64,000 nucleotides of DNA, taken from positions 372,001 through 436,000 of the forward strand of contig NZ_UGHK01000002.1 in assembly GCF_900450705.1 (NCBI RefSeq). Reading direction: 5' to 3'. This document shows, piece by piece, positions 19,168-31,377 of the stretch; within the stretch, counting starts at the first letter, position 1, and each line of letters starts with the position of its first letter. The position numbers were made by a program, and so were the translations under genes. This stretch comes from Avibacterium paragallinarum. GTDB lineage: Bacteria; Pseudomonadota; Gammaproteobacteria; Enterobacterales; Pasteurellaceae. The notes beneath the pieces were generated by a model. That model ran no database searches, was not told the origin of the DNA, and saw only the letters and a list, made by a program, of their open reading frames with translations.

Positions 19168-19788
19168 CTACACAAATAGGCGATCTGCTGTCACTGAAAT
19201 GGTTAAACCATTATCTAACTCAATGCGAACACTGTCTTTCACAATTTCTAATACAACCGCATTTTTTACCGCATTTCCTGCTTTTACTTTTACCTTCGCT
19301 CCTTTCTCTAACTGAGATAAAACCACGGACGTCAACGCGGGTTTCTGTGCACCCTTTTTATCAAATATTTTATCAAATACTTTCTTATATGGCTTTTTAT
19401 GTTGTTTTTTCTTAGCGTCATTATTTTGCTTGACTCGCTCCGCCGCACGTTTGTGTGCAAGTTGAGCTTTTGCTTCAGCCAATTGTTTTGCTGCATAATC
19501 TGCGTGTTCTTTTTCTACCACTGCAACAGCTACGCCATCAAGTCCTACGCGCTCAGCCCCCTCTTTGAAACTACTTAAATAACTCCAATTTAATGTGTAT
19601 TGGCGTAATGCTTGACGCAAACGTGTTTTACTCACACTTTCATCATCCGCTAAGGCTTCCGATAAATCTTGAAAAATTCCAATCTTTAAAGGCTTAAACG
19701 TCCCTTCAACAGTAAAACAAAGGGGAAATTTTTCCGCTAAGTAAGCAATAATTTCTTTGCTATTTGCCAATTTTTTTACTTCTGTCAT
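19168..19788 (-). CDS. proQ: RNA chaperone ProQ
   Basis: A global RNA-binding protein of the FinO/ProQ family. In 206 residues it has the N-terminal FinO domain (AEKFPLCFTVEGTFKPLKIG, then LRQALRQYTLNWSYL), a lysine-rich linker (near 120-150), and a small C-terminal beta domain (KVKAGNAVKNAVVLEIVKDS). It is cotranscribed with prc, 76 bases apart. In the same window sits GcvB, though that RNA is classically an Hfq client. Confidence 0.95.
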   Translation of the reverse strand: MTEVKKLANSKEIIAYLAEKFPLCFTVEGTFKPLKIGIFQDLSEALADDESVSKTRLRQALRQYTLNWSYLSSFKEGAERVGLDGVAVAVVEKEHADYAAKQLAEAKAQLAHKRAAERVKQNNDAKKKQHKKPYKKVFDKIFDKKGAQKPALTSVVLSQLEKGAKVKVKAGNAVKNAVVLEIVKDSVRIELDNGLTISVTADRLFV

Positions 19789-20112
19789 TGTTTAAATCTC
19801 GTATAACACTTATTTTAAATAGAAAAACGCCGGCCATTTTAGCGTAAATTACACAGAAATGACAATTTTTTAATCTTTTAGAGAAAACTTTCTTTATTTT
19901 ACTTCAAGCTAAGCACAATCAAAGAGAATAGCTTGCCTTATCCCCTCTATTATCTAGCCTCATCAAGCCTAAAAGCACGGTTTCTTTTTAACCAATTTTT
20001 TAATAGAAATACAAAGTTAAACCCAGTACACTTTTTTCTCTTCCTCTCTCACTATTTTAAAATTGGATAAATACCGCTAAAATAGCCCTCTTTTAATCAC
20101 ATCGCTAGCCCA
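19789..20112. other. 324-bp divergent intergenic region between proQ and letA
   Basis: AT-rich DNA between divergently transcribed genes; it must hold both promoters. I see no clear repeat, RNA or ORF in it. Confidence 0.6.
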
Positions 20113-21381
20113 ATGAGAAAACAATCACAAGTATATCACTACACAACACAACACATTTCTCGCTGTACGCATTGCGATGAAACACTCGTGATTCCAACTC
20201 TAGCACCCAACCAATACGCAGAATGTCCTCGTTGTGATGAAGTGTTAAGTTCGGGAAGTCGTTGGAGTTTGCACCGCTGTTCGATGATTGCTTTATCTAT
20301 TTTGATTTTAATGCCTTTTGCCTTGAATTATCCCCTATTGAGCATTGATTTGCTTGGAACACGAGTGGATGCATCCGTGTGGCAAGGGGTGTAGAAAATG
20401 GCGACGGAGGGCTATCCTTACACGGCGTTTTTAATCTTTTTATGTGCGGTGTTTATGCCCATTGCCTTTGCGATTTTGGTGATTTTGCTTCGCCTTTCCC
20501 AGCTTTTCGGCATTAAACCGCGTAATCTTTTGCTCGCGTTGGGCTATATCAAGCCTTGGGTAATGTTTGATGTGTATTTAGTGGCATTAGGAGTAACAAT
20601 GTTTAAAGTGCGGGAATATGCCACCTTAAGCCTCGATGCGTATTTAATTGCCTTTATTTTTACCGCACTTTTAACCACATTGCTGTTCATTAAATTGAAT
20701 TTGAATGCACTGTGGAACGATTTTTATCCGCAAGATCGGCTACTCACTGAGCTACCCACCAGCCCGCCGAATGTTTGCACAGAATGCCATTATACCTTTA
20801 TTGAGCCTTATCAAGATGAGAAACAGCATAACCGTTGTCCCCGTTGTTTAACCCTGCTTGATGTGCCGATCGCGATAAAATTGCAACGCACTTGGGCAAC
20901 CTTGATTGCGGGCATTATTATGCTGATTCCTGCTAATTTATTGCCGATGTCGGTGGTGTATGTGAATGGCACGCCCAGTGCGGATACCCTAATGTCTGGC
21001 GTAATCACCTTTATTGAAATGGGCAGTTATTTCGTGGCATTTGTGGTATTTGCTGCCAGTATTTTTATTCCGATTAGCAAAATTTTTATTTTGCTTTATT
21101 TGCTAATTTGTGTACATTTCAAGCTTCGCCAGTCGATAAAATGGCAAATGCGGCTCTTTCATATCGTACATTTTGTCGGACGTTGGTCAATGCTTGATTT
21201 GTTCGTGTTAGCCTTGATGATGTCCTTAGTTGCACGAGGGCAAATTATCAATTTTTCCGTCGGTCCAGCGGCATTTTATTTTGGTGCTGCCGTGTTTTTA
21301 ACTATGATTTCCGCTTCACAATTCGACAGTCGTTTACTTTGGAAGATTTATGACAGACAACAAAAAAACGCCGTCCATTAA
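20113..21381 (+). pseudogene. letA: LetA (YebS, PqiA-family) membrane protein with an in-frame amber stop
   Basis: LetA is an inner-membrane protein that hands lipids to the LetB tunnel. The frame is continuous from 20113 to 21381 except for a single TAG at 20392-20394 within VWQGV-stop-KMATEGYPY. Upstream lie the first zinc ribbon (CTHCDETL, CPRCDEVL) and the first membrane helix. Downstream lie the remaining helices and the second zinc ribbon (CTECHYTF, CPRCLTLL). The second part could restart at ATG 20398, but it would lack the first ribbon and helix. Read-through, sequencing error and true loss cannot be told apart here. Confidence 0.82.
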
Positions 21382-23995
21382 GGACAGTTATAACGAAATA
21401 CAAGCCGCCATTCGCAAAAATAAACGCATTTCGCCTTTTTGGTTGTTACCATTTATCGCGTTGTGTATTGGGGCGATTTTGTTCTTTCAAATTGTGCAAG
21501 AACAAGGCACGAATATCAAAATCACCTTTGACAATGGTGATGGCTTAGTGGCGGGGAAAACCCAAATTCGCTATCAAGGGTTGCAGATCGGCGTGGTGAA
21601 AAAAGTGAATTTCACCGATGATCTGAAAAAGGTGGAAGTGCAAGCCAATATTTACCCTGAAGCCAAAACCGTGTTGCGTGAAAACACCAAATTTTGGCTG
21701 GTTCGTCCAAGTGCCTCCCTCGCAGGAATTTCAGGCATTGACGCTCTCGTTTCGGGGAACTATATCACCTTACAACCCGGTGATGGCGACAGCGAAGATG
21801 AATTTGTCGCGGAAAACGAAGGCCCTATCGCCCAAGTGAATGAGGGGGATTTGCTCATCCATTTGCTCGCCGATGATTTAGGTTCAATTTCCATTGGGGC
21901 TTCGGTGTATTTCAAAAAAATGCCCGTGGGGAAAATTTATGATTATCGCTTCACGAAAGATCAAAAGAAAATTGAAATTGATGTGGTGATTGATAAGCCT
22001 TACGCCCAGTTTGTGAAAAAAAGCAGCCATTTCTGGAATATCAGTGGAATTAACGCCAACATTGGTCTATCAGGCATTAGTGTCAAGATGGATAGCCTAA
22101 ATGCCATCGTGCAAGGGGCGGTGGCATTTGACTCACCAAACGACAGTCCGCAAGCCAAAAAAGATCAACAATATCGCCTTTATCCCAACTTGCAAGCGGC
22201 GAAACGCGGGGTTGAAGTGGCGATTACCGTTCCCAATAGTTCGGGTTTGAAAGCGGGGAAAACTGCCGTGTATTCTCAGGATAGCCAAATCGGTTTGCTT
22301 TCAGAATTAAGTGCGGTGGAAAATAACGATGATTTTTTGCAAGGCAAGCTACTGATTGACCCAAGTGCGATCAATCTGTTTACGAAAAATAGTGAAATCG
22401 TACTCCGCAATACCAAATTCAATCTGGGCGAGTTAAGTGGTACGCAAAAATTGTTACGCGGTGAATATTTTGACGTAATCACCGCAGTGGGTGAGCCACA
22501 AACCGAGTTCACAGTAATTAAAGAAAACGAATTGTTACTCAAACAACCTGATACGCTGGTTTTAACTCTTACCTCGCCTGAAACCTATAATATCAGCGAA
22601 GGGCAACAAATTTACTACAACAATTTTGCCATTGGTGAAATCGTAAGCCAACGCATTGAGCAAGATAACGTGCATTTTAAAATAGCTATTGCGGGCAAAT
22701 ATCGCCATTTAATTCACCCCGATACGCTGTTTATCGCGGCTTCCAATTTTGAAGTGAGTGTGGGCGTTGATGGCATCAAAATGCAAGCGGTCACGCCTGA
22801 AAAATGGTTGCAAGGCGGCATTCGCATTGTGGCAGGGCATCAAGCGGGCAAACTCCCCGCAACGTTCCCGCTGTATAGCGATTTAAGCAATGCTGAAGCG
22901 GGTATTGTGAGCAACAATCTCAGCCCAACGCTCACTCTCACCACCTCGCAATTACCCAGCATTGATAAAGGTTCATTAGTGCTTTATCGCCAATATGAAG
23001 TGGGCAAAATTCTGGCTATCCGCCCGAAAAAAGATCATTTTGATGTGGATATATTTATCTACCCGAAATATCGCGATTTGCTCACCAGCAAAAGCCTATT
23101 CTGGGTGGAAAGTGCCGCACAGGTGGACATCACACCAAAAGGAATTAGCATTCAAGCCAGCCCAATCACCCGCACGCTAAAAGGTGCGATTAGTTTTGAT
23201 AACAGTGGCTCTGGTAACAAAATTCTTTACCCAAATGAAATGCGTGCCAAATCCGCAGGGCAAGTGATTAAACTCAGTACCGAAGATGCCACCAATCTAA
23301 GCAAGGGAATGCCATTACGCTATATGGGCTTGAGCATCGGAGAGATCGACAGCGTTGAGCTTTCTGCCGATCGCAAAATTCTTGCCACCGCATTGATTAA
23401 CCCGAAATATATGGCAATTATCGCGAAAGAAAATAGCAAGTTCCGCCTTATTTCCCCGCAAATCTCCGCAGGGGGGATTGAGAATTTAGACAGCCTGTTG
23501 CAACCTTATATTGATGTGGAAGCGGGCAACGGCAAAGAACGAACGCACTTCCGTTTGGCTCAATCCGTGCCAACAACCAATAAATATGGCGATGGTTTCC
23601 CGCTCATTTTAGAAACCAAAGACGCAATGAATATCACCACAGGATCGCCCGTAATGTATCGTGGCGTGGAAGTGGGAACGATTCGTAGCCTTGAGCTTAA
23701 CCCAATCGGCGATCGCGTTTTAGTGCATATTTTAATCGCGAATAAACATAAAGCCTTAGTGCGACAAAATTCCGAATTTTGGATTGCTTCAGGCTATGGA
23801 ATGGAGCTGGGCTTCACAGGCTTATCCATTAACACGGGATCAATGCAACAGTTGCTCAAAGGCGGTATCGCCTTTTCAACGCCTTCTGGCTCCGTAGTGC
23901 AACCGCAAGCAAAAGCCAACCAGCGTTTCTTGTTGCAAGACAAGCGTCCTAAAGAAGCTATAAACTGGAATTTAGGCATTTTAGATAACGAATAA
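21350..23995 (+). CDS. letB: LetB (YebT) MCE-domain lipid transport tunnel protein
   Basis: A periplasm-spanning MCE protein that forms a stacked-ring tunnel for phospholipid movement between membranes. It has 881 residues with one N-terminal membrane helix (FWLLPFIALCIGAILFFQIV) and seven MCE repeats. The repeats can be counted by their YxGLxIG-like signatures: YQGLQIG, YFKKMPVG, YSQDSQIG, YYNNFAIG, YRQYEVG, YMGLSIG and YRGVEVG. Seven agrees with E. coli LetB. It overlaps the end of letA by 32 bases, so the two are translationally linked; the amber codon in letA may reduce LetB by polarity. Confidence 0.95.
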   Translation: MTDNKKTPSIKDSYNEIQAAIRKNKRISPFWLLPFIALCIGAILFFQIVQEQGTNIKITFDNGDGLVAGKTQIRYQGLQIGVVKKVNFTDDLKKVEVQANIYPEAKTVLRENTKFWLVRPSASLAGISGIDALVSGNYITLQPGDGDSEDEFVAENEGPIAQVNEGDLLIHLLADDLGSISIGASVYFKKMPVGKIYDYRFTKDQKKIEIDVVIDKPYAQFVKKSSHFWNISGINANIGLSGISVKMDSLNAIVQGAVAFDSPNDSPQAKKDQQYRLYPNLQAAKRGVEVAITVPNSSGLKAGKTAVYSQDSQIGLLSELSAVENNDDFLQGKLLIDPSAINLFTKNSEIVLRNTKFNLGELSGTQKLLRGEYFDVITAVGEPQTEFTVIKENELLLKQPDTLVLTLTSPETYNISEGQQIYYNNFAIGEIVSQRIEQDNVHFKIAIAGKYRHLIHPDTLFIAASNFEVSVGVDGIKMQAVTPEKWLQGGIRIVAGHQAGKLPATFPLYSDLSNAEAGIVSNNLSPTLTLTTSQLPSIDKGSLVLYRQYEVGKILAIRPKKDHFDVDIFIYPKYRDLLTSKSLFWVESAAQVDITPKGISIQASPITRTLKGAISFDNSGSGNKILYPNEMRAKSAGQVIKLSTEDATNLSKGMPLRYMGLSIGEIDSVELSADRKILATALINPKYMAIIAKENSKFRLISPQISAGGIENLDSLLQPYIDVEAGNGKERTHFRLAQSVPTTNKYGDGFPLILETKDAMNITTGSPVMYRGVEVGTIRSLELNPIGDRVLVHILIANKHKALVRQNSEFWIASGYGMELGFTGLSINTGSMQQLLKGGIAFSTPSGSVVQPQAKANQRFLLQDKRPKEAINWNLGILDNE

Positions 23996-24077
23996 AAATT
24001 AACAAAAAAGCGACCGCACTTTAATTTTACCTTACTGGTATTTTATACAGGTCATTTTTTTGCTACACTTTCACTAA

Positions 24078-26009
<1,932 letters not shown>

Positions 26010-26018
26010 GGAAAGCCA

Positions 26019-27386
26019 ATGAAGAAATCTATTTTAGCCTTAATGATCACCGCACTTTTTGCCACTTTCCCGCTCAACGTCGTGCTTGCACAAGACAACG
26101 CCACGCCCAATACGGCGGTGAACAACGGCGATACCGCAAGCAAAACGGAAAAGCAAAGTGATGAAAAGCTCGCTCAGTCTTTCGCGAATTTACAATCCTC
26201 AATGGAAAAATTAGCGGAGAGCGTACAAAGTGCGGTAGCAAATTCCAGTGAAAATTTAGCGACCGCCGTGCAAAATGTGGTGCAAGGTTCGGTGGAAAAT
26301 TTTGCCGAACGCTTGAAAGACAGCGTGAAGAAACCACAACAAAATGCCGAGCCAAACGCGACTACCACGCCCGCAACCAATGAAAGTGCGGTGCAAAATT
26401 CTGCTGTTTTACCCGTCATTGAGGCGGAGCTTACCACTGCCCCCAATGTTCCAGCTCCCATTAAACGAGATTATCCTGCTCGTGTCGTGGTAAAACTGGA
26501 AGCGTTGGAAAAAATAATGGAAATTATGCCTAAGGTGCAATTCAAATATTGGACGTACAACGGCTCAACGCCTGCCCCTTTTATCCGCGTGCGTGAGGGC
26601 GATACGGTGGAAGTGCATTTTTCCAACCCGATTAATTCCAAACTCCCTCATAGCATTGACTTTCATTCCGCAGCCGCTCCCGAAGGCACGGCACTCGCTA
26701 GCAATACCGCCGCGGGGCATACCAGCATTTATCAATTCAAAGTGTTAAACCCCGGGCTGTATCTTTATCATTGTGCTGCAATGCCTGGTGCGCCAACTCA
26801 CATCGGCAAGGGAATGTTCGGTTTAATGTTAGTCGAGCCAAAAGAGGGCTTACCCCCAGTGGATAAAGAATTTTATATTGTACAGAACGAATTTTATACC
26901 CAAGGGGAATTTGGTGAAGCAGGCTTGCAAGTTTTTAGTATGCAAAAAGCGAGCTATGAACTGCCTGACTATGTGGTCTTTAACGGCCATTATGGCTCAA
27001 TGCTCGGTGATAATGCGTTAAAAGCCAAAGTGGGCGAAAAATTACGTTTTTATGTCGGCAACGCTGGGCCAAATAAGGTGTCCTCTTTCCATTTGATCGG
27101 CAAGCCTTTTGATACAGTGTATGTGGAAGGTGGTTCATTGCAAAATCACAATGTACAAACCACTTTAATTCCTGCTGGCGGCGCGATGATGGCTGAAACC
27201 ACCATTCCTGTACCCGGCCCTTATCCTTTCGTGGATCACTCTATTTTCCGTACCGAAAAAGGTGCAAAAGGCGTGTTAATGGTAAGTGGGGAAGAAAATC
27301 CACAGATTTTCAGTGGAAAATTAAAAGATAAGCCTTACACCAAGCGCAACCCTGATGCTGACGTATCCACAGGGTTTCAACATTAA
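26019..27386 (+). CDS. nirK: Copper-containing nitrite reductase (NirK/AniA type)
   Basis: Reduces nitrite to nitric oxide in the periplasm. After a Sec signal (MKKSILALMITALFATFPLN) without a lipobox comes a long helical, Ala/Asn/Ser-rich linker (about 30-140), then two cupredoxin domains. Type 1 copper ligands are His211, Cys252, His261 and Met266. Type 2 ligands are His216, His251 and the His of VDHSIF. The catalytic Asp214 and the His of SSFHLIG are also there. Neisseria AniA is the nearest relative I recognise, but that protein is a lipoprotein. It sits between parE and parC, 9 and 59 bases away, with no other denitrification gene in view. Confidence 0.93.
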   Translation: MKKSILALMITALFATFPLNVVLAQDNATPNTAVNNGDTASKTEKQSDEKLAQSFANLQSSMEKLAESVQSAVANSSENLATAVQNVVQGSVENFAERLKDSVKKPQQNAEPNATTTPATNESAVQNSAVLPVIEAELTTAPNVPAPIKRDYPARVVVKLEALEKIMEIMPKVQFKYWTYNGSTPAPFIRVREGDTVEVHFSNPINSKLPHSIDFHSAAAPEGTALASNTAAGHTSIYQFKVLNPGLYLYHCAAMPGAPTHIGKGMFGLMLVEPKEGLPPVDKEFYIVQNEFYTQGEFGEAGLQVFSMQKASYELPDYVVFNGHYGSMLGDNALKAKVGEKLRFYVGNAGPNKVSSFHLIGKPFDTVYVEGGSLQNHNVQTTLIPAGGAMMAETTIPVPGPYPFVDHSIFRTEKGAKGVLMVSGEENPQIFSGKLKDKPYTKRNPDADVSTGFQH

Positions 27387-27445
27387 AAATCGCGCAAAAA
27401 ACCACTGCACTTTAATTTTAACGAATATAAGAGAAAAATAAATTT

Positions 27446-29695
27446 ATGGCTGAAATTAATTACGAAGGCATTGAGCAAATGCCACTGCAAAACTTTACGG
27501 AAAGTGCTTATTTAAACTATTCGATGTACGTCATTATGGATCGGGCATTGCCCTTTATTGGCGACGGGCTGAAACCTGTGCAACGCCGTATTGTGTATGC
27601 GATGTCTGAGCTGGGCTTAAACGCCACGGCGAAATATAAAAAATCTGCCCGTACTGTGGGGGACGTGTTGGGGAAATTCCATCCGCACGGCGACACCGCT
27701 TGCTATGAAGCTATGGTGCTAATGGCTCAGCCCTTTTCTTATCGCTATCCGCTCATTGACGGCCAAGGCAACTGGGGGGCTCCGGATGATCCGAAATCCT
27801 TTGCGGCAATGCGTTATACCGAATCGCGTTTAGCCAAAATTTCAGAAATTTTGCTCAGCGAGCTGGGCCAAGGCACGGTGGAATTTCAGCCCAATTTTGA
27901 CGGCACGCTAGAAGAGCCTGAATATTTACCTGCTCGCCTACCGCATATTTTACTTAATGGCACAACGGGAATCGCCGTGGGAATGGCAACGGATATTCCC
28001 CCACACAATCTCAATGAAGTAGCCGATGCGGCGGTAATGCTGTTGGATAACCCAAAAGCCAATTTAGATGATGTAATGAGCGTGCTGCAAGGGCCTGATT
28101 ATCCAACGGAAGCGGAAATTATTTCGAGCAAAGAAGATATTCGTAAAATTTACGAGCAAGGACGCGGCTCAATCAAAATGCGTGCGGTATGGAAAAAAGA
28201 AGATGGCGAAATCATCATTAGCGCACTGCCCCACCAAGCCTCGCCATCAAAAATCATCAGCCAAATCGCGGAACAAATGAATGCGAAAAAACTGCCGATG
28301 GTAGAAGATATTCGTGACGAAGCGGATCACAATAACCCAATCCGTATCGTGCTAGTGCCACGTTCCAACCGCGTGGATACCGATGCCCTAATGGCGCATT
28401 TATTTGCTACCACGGATTTAGAAAAAAGCTATCGCGTCAATATGAATATGATTGGTTTGGATAACAAACCTGCGGTGAAAAATCTAGTGCAAATTCTCAC
28501 CGAATGGCTGACTTTCCGCCGTACCACTGTAACCAGACGGCTACAACATCGTTTAGATAAGGTACTAAATCGCCTGTATATTTTGCAAGGATTGATGATC
28601 GCATTCCTGAATATTGATGAAGTCATCGCCATTATTCGTAACGAAGACAAGCCAAAACAAGAACTTATGGCACGCTTTCATTTAAGCGATGAACAAGCCG
28701 AAGCCATTTTAAACTTGCGTTTACGCCAATTAGCCAAATTGGAAGAACACGAACTACAAGCGGAACAAGATAAATTAGAAGAAGAGCGGTCAAATTTAGA
28801 GCAAATTTTGGGATCAGAGCACCGTTTAAATTCGTTAATTAAAAAAGAAATTCAGCAAGATGCGAAAACCTTTGCTAATCCTCGCCTTTCCCCGATTGTG
28901 GAACGTGCGGAAGCAAAAGCGATGTCTGAAAATGAAATGACCCCAGCCGAACCCGTAACCGTGATTTTATCGCAAATGGGTTGGGTGCGTTGTGCCAAAG
29001 GCCACGATATTGATGCACAGGGATTAAGCTATAAAGCGGGCGATGGCTATCTCTCCCACGCCTGCGGAAAAAGCAATCAACCTGCCGTATTCCTTGATAG
29101 CACAGGGCGGAGCTATGCTGTTGAACCGCTTTCCTTGCCATCAGCTCGATCACAAGGCGAACCACTCACTGGCAAACTTTCCTTACCAGCAGGCGCAACG
29201 GTTTCTCAAGTGTTAATGGACAGCGATGAACAAAAATTACTAATGGCATCAGACGCGGGCTATGGCTTTATTTGCCAATTTAGCGATTTAGTAGCACGCA
29301 ATAAAGCAGGTAAGGCTTTGATTTCCTTACCAGAAAATGCACAAGTCTTGCCACCATTGAAATTACAAGACAACAAAACATTACTCGTTGCTCTCACTTC
29401 TGCGGGTAGAATGCTGATTTTCCCAGTGCAAGATTTGCCTGAGTTATCCAAAGGAAAAGGCAACAAGATTATTTCCATTCCAGCAGCCAACGCCAAAGAT
29501 CGCAGTGAATTACTGGTTCGTTTGTTGCTGATTTCCGAACAAGCCAGCCTCGTATTCCACTCGGGTAAACGTAAAATCACCTTAAAAACGGAAGATTTGC
29601 AAAAATTCCGTGCAGAACGAGGGCGTAAAGGCAGTGCATTGCCTAGAGGTTTACACAGTGGTGCTGAAATTGAAGTGATTGAACCAAATCAATAA
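27446..29695 (+). CDS. parC: DNA topoisomerase IV subunit A
   Basis: The breakage-reunion subunit of topoisomerase IV. In 749 residues it has the winged-helix core with the quinolone region [12 protein letters not shown] and the active-site tyrosine in [11 protein letters not shown]. The tower and coiled coil ([20 protein letters not shown]) follow, then the C-terminal beta-pinwheel from about 500. The residue equivalent to E. coli Ser80 is Thr, while the Glu equivalent to Glu84 is retained. It is in one operon with parE, with nirK between them. Confidence 0.97.
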   Translation: MAEINYEGIEQMPLQNFTESAYLNYSMYVIMDRALPFIGDGLKPVQRRIVYAMSELGLNATAKYKKSARTVGDVLGKFHPHGDTACYEAMVLMAQPFSYRYPLIDGQGNWGAPDDPKSFAAMRYTESRLAKISEILLSELGQGTVEFQPNFDGTLEEPEYLPARLPHILLNGTTGIAVGMATDIPPHNLNEVADAAVMLLDNPKANLDDVMSVLQGPDYPTEAEIISSKEDIRKIYEQGRGSIKMRAVWKKEDGEIIISALPHQASPSKIISQIAEQMNAKKLPMVEDIRDEADHNNPIRIVLVPRSNRVDTDALMAHLFATTDLEKSYRVNMNMIGLDNKPAVKNLVQILTEWLTFRRTTVTRRLQHRLDKVLNRLYILQGLMIAFLNIDEVIAIIRNEDKPKQELMARFHLSDEQAEAILNLRLRQLAKLEEHELQAEQDKLEEERSNLEQILGSEHRLNSLIKKEIQQDAKTFANPRLSPIVERAEAKAMSENEMTPAEPVTVILSQMGWVRCAKGHDIDAQGLSYKAGDGYLSHACGKSNQPAVFLDSTGRSYAVEPLSLPSARSQGEPLTGKLSLPAGATVSQVLMDSDEQKLLMASDAGYGFICQFSDLVARNKAGKALISLPENAQVLPPLKLQDNKTLLVALTSAGRMLIFPVQDLPELSKGKGNKIISIPAANAKDRSELLVRLLLISEQASLVFHSGKRKITLKTEDLQKFRAERGRKGSALPRGLHSGAEIEVIEPNQ

Positions 29696-29703
29696 GTGAT
29701 ATT

Positions 29704-29739
29704 AGAGCTGAACAGATTTTTTGTTCAGCTCTTTATTTT
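29704..29739 (+). terminator. Terminator of the parE-nirK-parC operon
   Basis: Perfect 11-bp stem AGAGCTGAACA/TGTTCAGCTCT with a 7-base loop, followed by the T-rich stretch TTATTTTA. Confidence 0.9.
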
Positions 29740-29764
29740 ATCACGCCCTGTTATTCCTTTAGTC

Positions 29765-29780
29765 TGTGATCTAAATCACG
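29765..29780 (+). promoter_or_regulatory. CRP (or FNR-like) operator upstream of yjjI
   Basis: TGTGATCTAAATCACG fits the CRP consensus TGTGA-N6-TCACA at 9 of 10 conserved positions and also resembles an FNR box. It lies about 65 bases before the yjjI ribosome site AAGGAG. Control by CRP or oxygen would suit an oxygen-sensitive glycyl-radical enzyme. Confidence 0.65.
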
Positions 29781-29846
29781 GTAATTATTTCTTTCCTTAG
29801 GTAAAATCCCTTTCTATTCAGCGTGATTTTATATAAGGAGCAAACA

Positions 29847-31377
29847 ATGCAAGCCTCACTACAAGATATTCTCGATGTGGTTAAAGCGAAAAATCTAACC
29901 TATCATCAAAAATTAATGAGCTTAGGCAATATTGCTGAGCGGTTATTTAACCCCATTGATTTATTAGGCTACACCGAAGAAGAATGGGAATATCTGCAAA
30001 ATCAGATGATTTGTGATTTATGTGAAGGCTATGCTATTTATCGTCCACGCTATAAGTGTATATATTGAGAAAGGCTGCCAATTTCTTGAATTACCACCGC
30101 CCAAAGATCTTGATGACGTGCTAGATGGTTTGCTCATTCTCTATTCCCACGTTCCATCTATTACTACTTATCCCGTTTATATTGGACGCTTAGACGAGCT
30201 ACTCGATCCTTTCATTACTGACGAAAAGCAAGATTACATCAAGATTAAACGCTTCTTAAATCACATTGATAAAACTATTGCGGATTCTTTCTGCCACGCC
30301 AATATTGGTCCTTATGACACTAAGGCTGGGCGTTTAATTTTACAGGCGGTCATTGAGCTAGAAAACACCACGCCAAATATGAGTATTCGCTACGATAAAC
30401 AAAAAACCTCGCGTGAATTTGCAGAACTTGCTGCTAAAGCTTGTTTATTGGTGTCAAAACCCTCTTTTGCCAATGATCCTTATTACATTAAAGATTTGGG
30501 GGAACAATATGGTATCGCCAGTTGTTACAATGCCCTGCCTGAATGTGGAGGTGCTTATACCCTTACCAGATTGCGATTAGGCACAATCGGACGTGCTTGC
30601 TCAAGCGTTGATGAAATGGTCAATCAATTACTCCCTAAAGTGGCAAAACTCGCCCTTTCCACTATGGATAAACGACATAAATTCTTGATTGAAGAAAGCC
30701 ATTTTTTTGAAAGCAATTTCTTAGTGCAAGAAGGTTTTATTAAGCGTGAAAACTTCACCAGTATGATCGCTATTGTAGGATTAGCCGATGCGGTCAATCA
30801 TCTTTTACAGCAAGAAGGCATTAATGAAACCTTTGGGCAGAGCCAACGAGGTGATGAAATCGCCACGCTCATTATGGATAAATTGGAAGAAGTGAATAAC
30901 GCACACAAAGGGCTTTATGTGGAGCGTACCAATAACCGTTATTTACTGCACGCACAAGTGGGAGCGAGCAATCATGAAGAAGATAAAAGGAATACGCCAG
31001 CACATCGTATTCGCGTAGGTGAAGAGCCAACATTATTGGCCCATTTAAAACAATCCGCCCCATTCCATAAATACTTCCCTTCTGGCACGGGGGATCTTTT
31101 TGCTTTTGACCAAACTTATGTAGATCATCTTGATGCGGTGGTGGATATTATTGATGGTGCTTTTGCACAAGGCTATCGCTACATTACAACTTACCTGAAA
31201 AATACCGATCTCATTCGAGTAACCGGCTATTTAGTGAAGAAAAGCGAAGTGGAACGCTATCGTAAAGGTGAAGCCGTGTTACGGGATACCACTTGGTATG
31301 GCTCAGGTACAGACGATTGTGCCAAGGTTTTCGATCGCCAATTACGCGATAAAGAAGATGTAACCGCTCATTCATAA
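29847..31377 (+). pseudogene. yjjI: YjjI-family glycyl-radical enzyme, frameshifted
   Basis: YjjI is a member of the glycyl-radical family of unknown substrate (DUF3029). The frame starts at ATG 29847 after AAGGAG, and reads in the expected way to CDLCEGYAIYRPRY near 30050. It then shifts to another frame that continues VYIEKGCQFLELPPPKDLDD to the end at 31377. Recalled homologs have a segment like I/VLPDY at the junction, so about 14 bases seem to be deleted there. The catalytic cysteine region (ASCYNALPECGG) and the glycyl loop (IRVTGYLV) are both in the downstream part. As read, no full-length enzyme can be made. Confidence 0.85.

Noticed and set aside
26074-26461. Reverse-strand open frames opposite nirK
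   Set aside because: They are shadows of the Ala/Asn-rich linker of nirK, without starts or motifs.
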